Positions 15,042 to 24,100 of a DNA stretch of 33,366 bases are shown piece after piece (position 1 is the stretch's first letter; every line of letters starts with the position of its first letter). Position numbers and translations under genes: made by a program. The notes under the pieces are model-generated. The model had not been told where the DNA came from. It searched no databases and worked only from the letters and a program-made list of their open reading frames with translations. Source of the stretch: Pseudonocardia sp. Lineage in GTDB: Bacteria; Actinomycetota; Actinomycetes; Mycobacteriales; Pseudonocardiaceae. The DNA lies in NCBI GenBank assembly GCA_019244295.1, contig JAFASX010000159.1, forward strand, positions 1-33,366, written 5' to 3'.

Positions 15042-17038
15042 CAATGCCCTCCCGGCGTCATCCACACGAGACACAGGACAACGACCACGACCACGACCAC
15101 GACGGCGACCACTACGAGCACTGTGGGGACGGACTTGAGCCATACCAGCCAGTCGCCGTGCTCTTCGGCTTCGGGCTGGCTGTGCGTCGGGCTCGTTCCT
15201 CCGACGTGCGAGGGGGGGACCGGGCTACTTCGCTGGCGCCACCTGGGCCGGTGAGGTGCGCTCCGCACCGGCTCGGGTTCACTCGATGGTTTCGGATTGA
15301 CGCGTTCGGTGGTCCTGACCGGCGGCAGCAACAACCGGAGCCGAGGGTCAAGCGTCGGAGCGGCCGCGTAGAGTGCCCCCCAGCGTTCTCGAATCTCGGC
15401 GGGCAATGCCGCCTCGTTCGGTGCGAGCGCGCCCAAAGCCGACCAGACCGCCATCGGCAACTGGTCGGCTGCGGCCCCTCGGGCTTGTAGAGAGGTCAGC
15501 ATGTCGTCCAACCAGCGGTGCCGCTGCGCACTGTCGGCTCGGGAGAGCAGCAATTCGATCGGCGGTTCGCGGTCTATACCGTTGGTGACCGGACCATGGC
15601 TGATCTGAAGGAAGACGCTCAGCAGGTCGGCCGCGGCTGTCGGGGACAGCGATGGCGCTGCTCGGGTGATCTCGGTCAACAGCAGCTCGGGATCCGGTGC
15701 GGCGGCCAGCCTCTCTCGATCTGTGACGGTCAACTGCCCGCGCTCGGCCAGCCGGCGCGCGATATCGGTGACCGAGATGGGGAACAGTTCCGGGTGCCGC
15801 GCTTGGGTCAGCCCGAGCTGGCCCAGCCACGGCCCTGCCTCGGCCAGCGCCTGATCGCCAGCGAGTGGGAATCCCGGCTCGCGCAGCGAACGCACGAACT
15901 CGACCAGCTCTTTCTCGCTGTAACGCTCGGTGAGCAGGGTGGCGAGTTGGGCGTGCCACCCAGGGAAAGGCTCGGCGGCTGGCGGGACGGCGAGCGGGTT
16001 GCGCTGACCGTCGGTGCTCACGTGCTCCAGCAGGCCGTCGAATAACAGCGGGTGGATGTCGGCGGCGGCCCGATCGCCCAGTGCGTTACGTGCCTGTTCG
16101 AGGTACTGCGCCGCCCATTGCCGGACCACCTCGGGGTTTCGTAACAATCGCTGCCGGCCCGCGTGCTTGCCCAGCAGCGCCGCCACCTCTTCCATCCGCG
16201 GTGGCAGGCAATTCACCTCGACCCAGTCCAGTAACTCTCCCAGGGTTGCCATCGCAGGGACCGTCTTGAGCAGCGTTAGATCCGCGGGGTGGTCCAGTAG
16301 CCAGGCCCTGGCCGGTTCGTTCGGCCGCTGCTGATCGCGTGGCCGCCGCGCATCCGGATCATCCGGATCGGTGAGCCATTCATCGATCCGGGCGGCCCGG
16401 CGTTCGTCCCCCATCCGCATGTCGTCCGGCCAGCGGCCGGCCACCACGGTCTGGTTGCCGACGTAGGGCGAGCTCAGCAGGCAGGTCGACCATAGGTAGC
16501 GCTCGATCACGGGGGTGGGCAACAGCGGCAGCAACACTGTGAACAAGGTGGCCGCTTGGACCGGGTTGCCGATGAGGTCAATGCGGGGTTCTTCCCGCAC
16601 CAGCCGGTCGAACAGCGCTTCGGCATGCTCCCGGCTGACCGGGTCGAGTGTGGGCTGGCCGTCGAGTGGTGGCAGGTTGGGGTCGAGCACACCCTTATCG
16701 CTGATCCGATTGGTACACCAGTCCCATAGTCGCGCCGGCCCGAACGACTGGTCACAGAACGCGAACTGGCAGAGCCCGGCCGCCCCGTACTTCTCACCTC
16801 GCCCCTGGATGGCGAAGCACCACGGGTTCTCTAGCTCGGGGGCATCGACGCGGTGCAGGCTCCATACCGGGTGGCTGTCGGTCTCTACCGGTGGCTGCAC
16901 GATCGTGGTCTTGAGCAGCCGCTCCAGCACCGGCCGCAGCCGCGCTACCTGAGGGTCGCGGGCCGAGTCGTCATTGATGGCGAACCCACCGCGCCCGCGC
17001 CCGCCGTAGGTGATCACGGTTGGTGGGAGACCATTCAT
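15041..17038 (-). CDS. GAP1-like GTPase-associated protein with C-terminal membrane anchor
   Basis: 665 residues. The N-terminal ~130 residues (Val-Ile-Thr-Tyr-Gly-Gly start, Trp-Cys-Phe-Ala-Ile-Gln, Leu-Cys-Gln-Phe-Ala-Phe) and the helical middle (130-600) resemble the GAP1-N/GAP1-M type of GTPase-associated proteins described beside DO-GTPases in NTP-dependent conflict systems. The match is by general character and by the adjacent GTPase, not by an alignment. Residues ~585-635 are a Pro/Arg-rich linker. A single TM helix of nearly pure Val (~638-660) ends the protein as a tail anchor. That helix is coded by GTGGTC-type repeats (15079-15115). The start overlaps the GTPase stop by 4 nt, so the products are probably made in equal amounts and bind each other. 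Confidence 0.6.
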   Translation of the reverse strand: MNGLPPTVITYGGRGRGGFAINDDSARDPQVARLRPVLERLLKTTIVQPPVETDSHPVWSLHRVDAPELENPWCFAIQGRGEKYGAAGLCQFAFCDQSFGPARLWDWCTNRISDKGVLDPNLPPLDGQPTLDPVSREHAEALFDRLVREEPRIDLIGNPVQAATLFTVLLPLLPTPVIERYLWSTCLLSSPYVGNQTVVAGRWPDDMRMGDERRAARIDEWLTDPDDPDARRPRDQQRPNEPARAWLLDHPADLTLLKTVPAMATLGELLDWVEVNCLPPRMEEVAALLGKHAGRQRLLRNPEVVRQWAAQYLEQARNALGDRAAADIHPLLFDGLLEHVSTDGQRNPLAVPPAAEPFPGWHAQLATLLTERYSEKELVEFVRSLREPGFPLAGDQALAEAGPWLGQLGLTQARHPELFPISVTDIARRLAERGQLTVTDRERLAAAPDPELLLTEITRAAPSLSPTAAADLLSVFLQISHGPVTNGIDREPPIELLLSRADSAQRHRWLDDMLTSLQARGAAADQLPMAVWSALGALAPNEAALPAEIRERWGALYAAAPTLDPRLRLLLPPVRTTERVNPKPSSEPEPVRSAPHRPRWRQRSSPVPPSHVGGTSPTHSQPEAEEHGDWLVWLKSVPTVLVVVAVVVVVVVVVLCLVWMTPGGH

Positions 17039-18798
17039 AGCAGGGCCTCCCGCATGATGGCGAGGTTCAGCTGCGTCAGTCCGGCTGAGCGAGCTTTGAG
17101 CTTCGGATAACCACCGCTGCTGGGCAGGATCCGCTTGCGGTCATCGTCGGCCAGCGGCACCGTGCCTAACGGAGAGCACAGGAAGAACTGCAGGTAGCGC
17201 CAGTTCTGGCGAAGCAGGTCCTCGACGTAGTCGGCGTTGCCGAGCCCGAACATCACCCCGCAGCCCAGGGCCGACATCACCACATCCCGCATATGCACCA
17301 GGTTCGGGCCGTTCGGTTGCAGGTGCGCCCGCAGGTGTTCGTCGATGCCCGGCACGTCGAGCTCGTATCGAAACTGCATTGGATCCCGGCCAGGCGAAAC
17401 ATTGATCTTTGTCGGTTTCCCGTCGTGCGTCAGGCTCCAGAACTCCGCACTGGTGGAGTAGTGCGTGACCAACGCGCCAGCGATCTGCTCTCGGCGCAAC
17501 CGCCCGGTTGTCTCGGAGTACACACCGTCACCACAGAGATGATTAATCAGCTTCTGGACGGCCGGCGTCGGCTCTAGTCCGTCGCGTCCGGAAAGATAGA
17601 GCAGGTAGCGAGCGACGCCGACCTCTACGCCGCCGTCCTCAGAGCAGAGGTCGGAGAGCTTCCTTTTGTCCAGTGCGAGTTCGAAGAGGTCGCATTTGGT
17701 GATCGCCACGAGGTTGCGCAGCGTGCCGCCGATGTTGCCGGTCATGGGGCTCTGGTCGTTGGCCAGCGTCCGGGCGAGGTTCTCCTGGTCGGCCGATCGT
17801 CGGTCCAGGGCGCCTTCGTCACTGTCCTCGGCCATTAGCGAACCCGGGCGAGAGCTGCCCCGCAGCACCCGCTGGTAGTGGGTTTCATCGGTGATCGCCT
17901 CGCGCAGGAAGTCCTCGAATTGGGGGGAGTGGAACGGGTCGACCACCCAGATCAGTGCGTCGCAGCGGCGTAACAGGCGCAGGCTGTCCGCTCCGGCGAA
18001 TCCGACGGTCCCGGTGTCAAACAGCTCACCGGCGAGGTCGGCGACGCAGGTCAGGACGGGTTGATCGCGCAGCTTGCTGCGTAAAAAGATCGGTTGGCGG
18101 AACGCGAAACCCCAGACATCGGCCCCGACCCTCGCGCGTCCGGTGACTGCTTCCTGCAATCGCTTGGCCGCTTCTGGAATACGCGGCGAAATCTCGTCGA
18201 CAAATATTCGGCCCGGTTGTAGCTCTGAGGTCAATGTGGGTGGCATGGGCTCGTGCACACCGCGTTTGACTGTGTTCTGGTAATGTTCCTCCAGCGCGCG
18301 CCGTGGTACTGATTCCAACGGATCGGACATGTCGATGCGCCGCAACCTCGGCTCCTGACCACTGCGCGTCGCGATTGCGGTGAGCGACTGGTTGAGCGTC
18401 CGGGTGAGCAGGTAACTCTTGCCGCTGGCTACCGGACCGATCGCGGCGACATAGGTCTGGTACCGCCAGCTCTGTTGTCCGTCTTCGCCGACTAACGACA
18501 CCCAGCGCAGGAAGTAGTGGCCATTGCCGCACAGCACGTACCGCCACTGAATATCAGAAGTGTCGAAGACCGGGTGAATCGACTCCTCGGACGTCATCTC
18601 ACCCCAGATGGTCAGCCGCCAGCCCGGCTGCCGCCTCGAACCGGACAGCTCGAGCAGCAAGCTGGGTTGCTTGATAACGCCCGCGTTCTCGGTTGGTCGC
18701 GCGCTCACTCCGACGCACGCCCCGCAGACCGGGCAGACCCCTCCTCCGGGAGGACCGTCCAGCCAATCCCAGTCGTACTGTTGTTGCCGCTGGCTCAT
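17035..18798 (-). CDS. Zinc-ribbon P-loop GTPase (DO-GTPase-like)
   Basis: 587 residues from ATG 18796-18798. The frame is open to 19272, but that part is a shadow of the genes upstream. The N-terminal zinc site is Cys22-Pro-Val-Cys25, paired with Cys90 and His94 (Cys-Gly-Asn-Gly-His). Walker A is Gly121-Pro-Val-Ala-Ser-Gly-Lys-Ser128. The switch/Walker B region reads Val-Ala-Asp-Leu-Ala-Gly-Glu. The base-specificity motif is Thr-Lys-Cys-Asp, in the position of NKxD, which favours GTP. No membrane helix is predicted. This architecture fits the double-GTPase group named with GAP1 partners, and the next gene is GAP1-like. The protein probably acts as the nucleotide-driven switch of the complex. 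It overlaps the small upstream gene by 4 nt. Confidence 0.75.
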   Translation of the reverse strand: MSQRQQQYDWDWLDGPPGGGVCPVCGACVGVSARPTENAGVIKQPSLLLELSGSRRQPGWRLTIWGEMTSEESIHPVFDTSDIQWRYVLCGNGHYFLRWVSLVGEDGQQSWRYQTYVAAIGPVASGKSYLLTRTLNQSLTAIATRSGQEPRLRRIDMSDPLESVPRRALEEHYQNTVKRGVHEPMPPTLTSELQPGRIFVDEISPRIPEAAKRLQEAVTGRARVGADVWGFAFRQPIFLRSKLRDQPVLTCVADLAGELFDTGTVGFAGADSLRLLRRCDALIWVVDPFHSPQFEDFLREAITDETHYQRVLRGSSRPGSLMAEDSDEGALDRRSADQENLARTLANDQSPMTGNIGGTLRNLVAITKCDLFELALDKRKLSDLCSEDGGVEVGVARYLLYLSGRDGLEPTPAVQKLINHLCGDGVYSETTGRLRREQIAGALVTHYSTSAEFWSLTHDGKPTKINVSPGRDPMQFRYELDVPGIDEHLRAHLQPNGPNLVHMRDVVMSALGCGVMFGLGNADYVEDLLRQNWRYLQFFLCSPLGTVPLADDDRKRILPSSGGYPKLKARSAGLTQLNLAIMREALL

Positions 18799-19097
18799 CG
18801 CGCACCCGACGAGATCAGCACCGCGAGGGTGAGCGCTACCGCGGCCGGCGGCACCGCCAGCAGCAGCGCCCGCTGGAAGCCATGCCGTCTGCCGATCTTC
18901 GCCGCGTCGGCGAACACGCGTTCCAAGTGCGCCCGCACCACCGGTGGCGGTTCCAGCCCCGGTTGGCCCCGGCGAGTGGCCCAATCGACAAGAGGGGTCC
19001 GCAGCTCCTCGGGGTACTCCTGGTCGAGGGGGACCGTCGATTTCAGCGCACGATCCAACCGGCCGACCCCCGCCAGCGTTCTCAACCATCCGGTCAC
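18795..19097 (-). CDS. Small tail-anchored membrane protein
   Basis: 100 residues from GTG 19095-19097, placed directly after the kinase TGA with no gap. Residues 1-70 are helical and charged (Leu-Asp-Gln-Glu-Tyr-Pro-Glu-Glu-Leu; Arg-Ala-His-Leu-Glu-Arg-Val-Phe-Ala-Asp). A single TM helix (~76-96, Ala/Leu/Val) ends the chain, predicting a cytoplasmic domain with a C-terminal anchor. It overlaps the GTPase start. No family is recognised. A membrane adaptor for the soluble GTPase is an inference from position. Confidence 0.7.
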   Translation of the reverse strand: MTGWLRTLAGVGRLDRALKSTVPLDQEYPEELRTPLVDWATRRGQPGLEPPPVVRAHLERVFADAAKIGRRHGFQRALLLAVPPAAVALTLAVLISSGAR

Positions 19098-21194
19098 TCA
19101 GACGCTCCTCACGATCGCGACTACCGAGAAGATCACGACTACCAGCGACGCCAAGCTGAGCAAAACAAACCAGTCCCGCTGGGCGGCCCTGGCCAACTGC
19201 CGGCGTTGTCGCTGGATATGGCTGTGCACGATGGGGAGCCTCTCGGGCATGCCGAGGCCGCGAGCCGAGCACTCTTTCCGGACATTAGCCATCGCCGCCG
19301 CGTACGGTCCCCGGTACGGCTGAACGTCGGCCTCTTTCGCCTTGGGCTGGGCCCGGGCCGCCGAAATAGCGCTCTCCAGCCAGTCCTCGCAACGCCAGTC
19401 GTCCCGGCGGGTGAGAGACGGATCGAACGGCTGGGTGAGTACCTCAGCCAGCGGCGCCCAATCCACACCATCGCCCGGGTCTTTCCACCGCTCGCGCAGC
19501 ACAGTGTGTACCTGCTCTTGGCTGTCGGCGATCCGGTGGCCTGGCTGGCCGTCTAGCAGCGTGGCGAGTACCCAGTCTCTGCCGGCCACCGCGCTCAGCA
19601 CGACCAGCGCAAAGCCGAAGCGGTCGTGGTCTTTCAGCTGGGCCTGGGTCAGCGGTGTGATTCTGTCCCACAGCAGGATTTCGGCTCGCGCATAAGGTGG
19701 CGTGTAGGGCAGCTCGGTGACTCTCTTGCTCAGGTCGGTCACCGAATCGAGGTCGACCAGTGTGTAGGACTGCTCGACCAGGCACATGTTGGCCGGCTTA
19801 ATATCGCAATGCACGATGTTGCGGCCGTGCCACAGATCCAGCGTGCGAGCCATCTCGCGGAAAGCCGGCAGGGCCGTGACGATCGGTTCCAGGGTCCGGG
19901 GGGCCAGCTGTGCCGGGTCCAGATACGGCGAAGCCACCACGACGAAGCAGGTCGACGGGGTGCCGAGAGGGGCGCCGAACCATTCGCCGTAGCGGGCATC
20001 CGCTGGATGCTCGACCGTGGGCGGAGCACCGAAGACGGTCCGCGGTGACGCGGCGTCCGCGACCCCGGTCTCGGGCGGGTCCAGGACGTATACCGGCACG
20101 ATGCCCCAGGGTGGGCTGGCCAGGTTTCCGTGTGCCCCGAAGATCCCGTGTCGGACCAGGGACGCCTGTGCTTCGAAGCGGCTCCGCAGCAGGTCAGCCT
20201 GCTGCGGAGTGGCGGTTCGGAAGATCTTGACGTGCCACTCCCAGCGGCTCAGCCCGTCGTTGCTCGCGGTCGCCCGGGTGTAAAGCACCTCCGCGGACAC
20301 CGCCGCGAAGCCCTGCTCCAAAGCCGGCGCCCGGACCCGGAACACCTTCGAGCGCGGTGTGTCACCAACCGGAGGCGGTTGGATGTCAAGCCAGCTGAGC
20401 AGCTCCTCGACCTTGAGCACGGTTCGGTAGCTCCGGTCGGAGACCTCCGAGGTGCGCCCGGTGCCGGGAGCCAACGGCGCATCAACCCACGGGGTGATCG
20501 TGTAGTCGAGATCGGTACGCCGGTCGTCGGGGCCCAGCATGCTGAGCCTGCCGGTGTCTGGGATCGGGCGTTCGAACGGCGCGTCACGGCCCTTCGGAGG
20601 GCAGGGGCGCCCGTTGACCAGGACCGTCACCTCGGACCGCAACACCGTGCGGCGCAACATCAGGCCGTCTTCGTCGAGCCGCAGCTCGATCAGTTCATCC
20701 CGAGGCACCGAGGTGAGCCAGTCCGGTAGCGCGATCGCCGCGCTGTCGTACTGCCCTTCGACGCGCCGCACCGGCAGCCAGTCGGGGCTGGGTAGCAGCA
20801 GTTGCGGAAACGAGAGCGCACCTTGGCTCAGGGTGAGCAACCTTTGCTGGTGGGCGGCCACCTTCGGTTCGGGATCACCCTGATCAGGGTGCTGAACCGG
20901 ACCGGGGTTCCGCGGCCCGACGTGGATGACCCGCCCACCCAACTGGGCCAAGTCTCGCTGTCCCGAGAGCAGATCTGTATCGACCCGCAGGCCCCGATAC
21001 TTTTCCGACACTCGGGCGGCATCCGATCTCAGCCGTTCGGCCGCGATGTCTGGAAGCGGCTCCTCTGTCTCGACCGTAAGAATGATCAGTCTTTCGCCGT
21101 TCGCGGAGCGATCGAGGCCTCGGCAGTACTTGTCGAGTTCGGCGAGCGCCTCGTCCACGACCTCCATATAGAACCGCGGATCCTCGCTGGTCAT
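19098..21194 (-). CDS. Tail-anchored Ser/Thr protein kinase with novel N-terminal domains
   Basis: 698 residues. The N-terminal region (1-110) is alpha/beta with a Leu-Ile-Ile-Leu-Thr-Val-Glu-Thr-Glu-Glu strand. The segment 165-235 is beta-rich (Val-Thr-Val-Leu-Val-Asn-Gly-Arg-Pro; Arg-Leu-Ser-Met-Leu-Gly) and could be FHA-like, though key FHA residues are not certain. The kinase fold follows: Trp-His-Val-Lys323-Ile-Phe (strand-3 Lys), catalytic loop His-Cys-Asp464-Ile-Lys-Pro-Ala-Asn469, and metal site Val-Asp481-Leu-Asp. The catalytic residues are present, so it is probably active. A TM helix (~674-694) at the C-terminus anchors it, the reverse of PknB-type kinases, which have an outer PASTA sensor. 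It overlaps the SEDS-PBP stop by 4 nt. Confidence 0.82.
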   Translation of the reverse strand: MTSEDPRFYMEVVDEALAELDKYCRGLDRSANGERLIILTVETEEPLPDIAAERLRSDAARVSEKYRGLRVDTDLLSGQRDLAQLGGRVIHVGPRNPGPVQHPDQGDPEPKVAAHQQRLLTLSQGALSFPQLLLPSPDWLPVRRVEGQYDSAAIALPDWLTSVPRDELIELRLDEDGLMLRRTVLRSEVTVLVNGRPCPPKGRDAPFERPIPDTGRLSMLGPDDRRTDLDYTITPWVDAPLAPGTGRTSEVSDRSYRTVLKVEELLSWLDIQPPPVGDTPRSKVFRVRAPALEQGFAAVSAEVLYTRATASNDGLSRWEWHVKIFRTATPQQADLLRSRFEAQASLVRHGIFGAHGNLASPPWGIVPVYVLDPPETGVADAASPRTVFGAPPTVEHPADARYGEWFGAPLGTPSTCFVVVASPYLDPAQLAPRTLEPIVTALPAFREMARTLDLWHGRNIVHCDIKPANMCLVEQSYTLVDLDSVTDLSKRVTELPYTPPYARAEILLWDRITPLTQAQLKDHDRFGFALVVLSAVAGRDWVLATLLDGQPGHRIADSQEQVHTVLRERWKDPGDGVDWAPLAEVLTQPFDPSLTRRDDWRCEDWLESAISAARAQPKAKEADVQPYRGPYAAAMANVRKECSARGLGMPERLPIVHSHIQRQRRQLARAAQRDWFVLLSLASLVVVIFSVVAIVRSV

Positions 21195-24100
21195 CCGCGC
21201 ACCTCCATGATCTTGGCGATGACCTTCCGCGCCACCTCGCGAGCGCGCACTCCGCCGGCGACCTCGTCCTTGGTCTCAAGCGCCACGGCGAATGAGACCG
21301 GACCCGACCGGGTGTCGAAGAAACCGGTGATCCAGGCGATCTCGCGGACGAACGCGCCGGGTGGTGTAGGCGCCTTCTCTGGGACGACTTCCTGAGTGCC
21401 GGTCTTGGCCCAGAGCTGTCGGCCGCCCGGGACGCTTAGCTTGCTCGCGGTCCCGCTGTGTTCCGCCGACGTCACGTCCTTCAGCGCATCCTTCAGCGCG
21501 TCAGCCTCGACCTGGGTGAATGCTCGTTTTCGGTCACCTATGACCGGTGTTGTATCGGCCGACCCGGGGTGACGAACTTCGGAGACCAGGCTCGGCTGCA
21601 CCGCGAGGCCCCCGTTCGCGATCGTTGCCATCATCGCCGCGTCCTGCAAAGGCGTACTCTGCACATCGCCGCCGCCGAGCGCGTCGTTACCAATTGCCGC
21701 GCCGAAAGCCTGCTCGGGCACCAACGGAATCCCGGCAAACTCGCTCGCGGTTAATGGGGCGGGGACGCGGACGTCGGGTCGCCCGATTACATGAAATCCC
21801 AGATTTACGGCCATATCCCGGACTCGGTCCCACCCAATTTTTTGGGCAAGCTTGACGAACGCCGTGTTGCAGGACACCGCAAGCGCCTGCCGAAGCGTGA
21901 TGGATCCGTCGGTCGAACCAGGACACGCGCCCTTATTGAAGTTACGTATCGTGTTGTTGGCGAAGTCGACCTCCTCCGGCGCGGCGATCTGGTCGTCGGG
22001 TGTCGTGCCAGGCGTACTCAAGTAGGCGGCCGCGATGACAACCTTGAATGTCGAGCCAGGGCCATACGTTTTCCGAATCGCCCGATTGTCGTCGGCTCTC
22101 GGCAGATGTTTCTTGTCCGTTAAATCATCGACGTAGCGCGAATCCTCGTCGCGCTGGGCTTTTTCGTCGGCCAACGGCGACTTGATGAGATGCCAGCGGT
22201 AGCAGGCTGGGTCATTGTCCCTGATGTGGGTTTGGATCTCGCATTGGCCCGCTACCGGTGCCGCGACGCCATCTCGGTCGAGGTGACCGTATTGGCTACC
22301 GTCCTCGAAGCGTTCCACGGCGGGATCGGGCGAGTGCGACTTATCTGGGTCGCCTTCCTCGGCTTTTCCGGCCGGCTGTGCCGGCCGAACAGGCTGTACG
22401 GGTCGGGGGGCGCTGGCCGCCGCGAGCACCTGGCCGGAGCGCGCATCCAATACGACCGCGCCGCCAGCGAGCGGCGGGTCGTCCTTGGCGGTGGGGTCGG
22501 CGGCCAGCGCGTCGGAGGTGGCGATCTGGATCGACGGGTCGATCGTGAGCTTGGCTAAGCCGTCGGCGGGTGCCTCGGCGCTATGCGGGCTCAGCCGATC
22601 GACCAGCGAGCTGCCCCTGGTCCCGCCGAGCACGGTTCCCAGCGCCGCGTCCGCGAGGCCCTGGCCGCCTCGGGTCGTCAGGAGACCACCAAGCTGATCC
22701 GGTTCCGGTCCGTTGCCGGCGGCCTTCTTCCACGGATCGAGGGGAGAGCGGGTATATCGGGTGCCGTCGGGCAGTTCGACCTCGAACCGGGTCCGTTTGT
22801 AGGCGATGAGGTCGGTCGAACACTTCCTGGGATCGGACAGGGGGTCTTTCTCCGAACACGGCGGGACGTGCTCGGGGTAGCCACCGTACGGACGCAAGGT
22901 GATCAGTACTAGGGCCAGCGCGATGACCGAGGCAGTCAGGACGAAACCGCCCTGCCCTGGTTGGCGCGGCGATGCTCCGCCGGAGCGGTGACCGCCGGCC
23001 CTGGTCGGCGAGTTGGACGCGTAACCGGCGGCAAGCGTGAGCACCACGCCGGCCGCCAACGCCAAGGTGGACTGCCCGCCGCGGGACAACAGCGGTGCGG
23101 TCAGCCCCGAATGTGGCACTTGATTGAGGCTGGCCAACAGTACGAACAGGAACTGTCCCAGGATCATCACGCTGATTCCCGCCGCGAACAGCCGAGGCGG
23201 GTCGGCCGGCGGCGGCAATGCGGATCCCGACGCCGCCCGCAGGCACCACACCGCCCGGTTCATCGCGAGGGCGAGCAGCACGATCAACATGCCGAGCGTG
23301 AGTACCACCAAGCCGCCGAGTTTGCTCCAGATCGCGGCGATGATGAAGTCGGTCTCCTGGAGCGGAACGACGCCGGACGCGGTGTCCCGCAGGCCCCGAC
23401 CCCACAACCCGCCGTCGGCGACCGCCGCGACCGACTTGGCCACCTGGGAGCGTTCGCTAGCCTCGGCGGACCGCAGGTTTCGCAGGCAGACCGTGTAGCC
23501 ACTAGGCCCGGGCGGCGCAGCCATGTCCGGTGTCGGAGGGTCACAGCTGGCGTTCCAGTTGTACTCCCACGTGTACTGGTATGCCTCCACCCGAATCTGT
23601 GTGTACGGCAACAACAGCACAGTGGCAACGCCGAAGATCGCGATCACGACGCCGGGACCCACCAGATCGCGGCCGAACACCCGCCGCGCTTGGCTGGCCG
23701 CCGCTCGGTCCCGCGCTTTCGACGTCCCGCCCAGTGCGGCCGCTCGTCGGGTGGCCTCGTCACGCAGGGCGCACCAGGACATCCCGAGTGTCCCGATGAA
23801 CGTGGGGATCAGCGGGCCGATGTCCTTGCGGACCACGCTTCCGGCCGCAACCAGCAGAAACAGAATGGCTGGCCGGTTGATCCTGGGATCCTGGTACCAT
23901 CTCGCTCGAGCGTCCCCCACCGCGCCCATGACGGCGTAGCGCGCCACCATGCCGGCCAGCACCCACATGTACGCGATCTTTCCGTACTCGTAGGTGGCAA
24001 GGCCCAGGAATGTGAGGCCGAAATGGCCACCGGGGGAGGGGATCAGCGGGAGGAAGAACAACGCGATGACGGCGCCCGGCGCCAGGTAGGCACGTACCCG

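Noticed and set aside
17035..19272. A 745-residue version of the GTPase with an N-terminal extension.
   Set aside because: The first ~158 residues are basic, Gly/Arg-rich shadow sequence over two other genes. The ATG at 18796-18798, with ATGA coupling, begins the family-like region.
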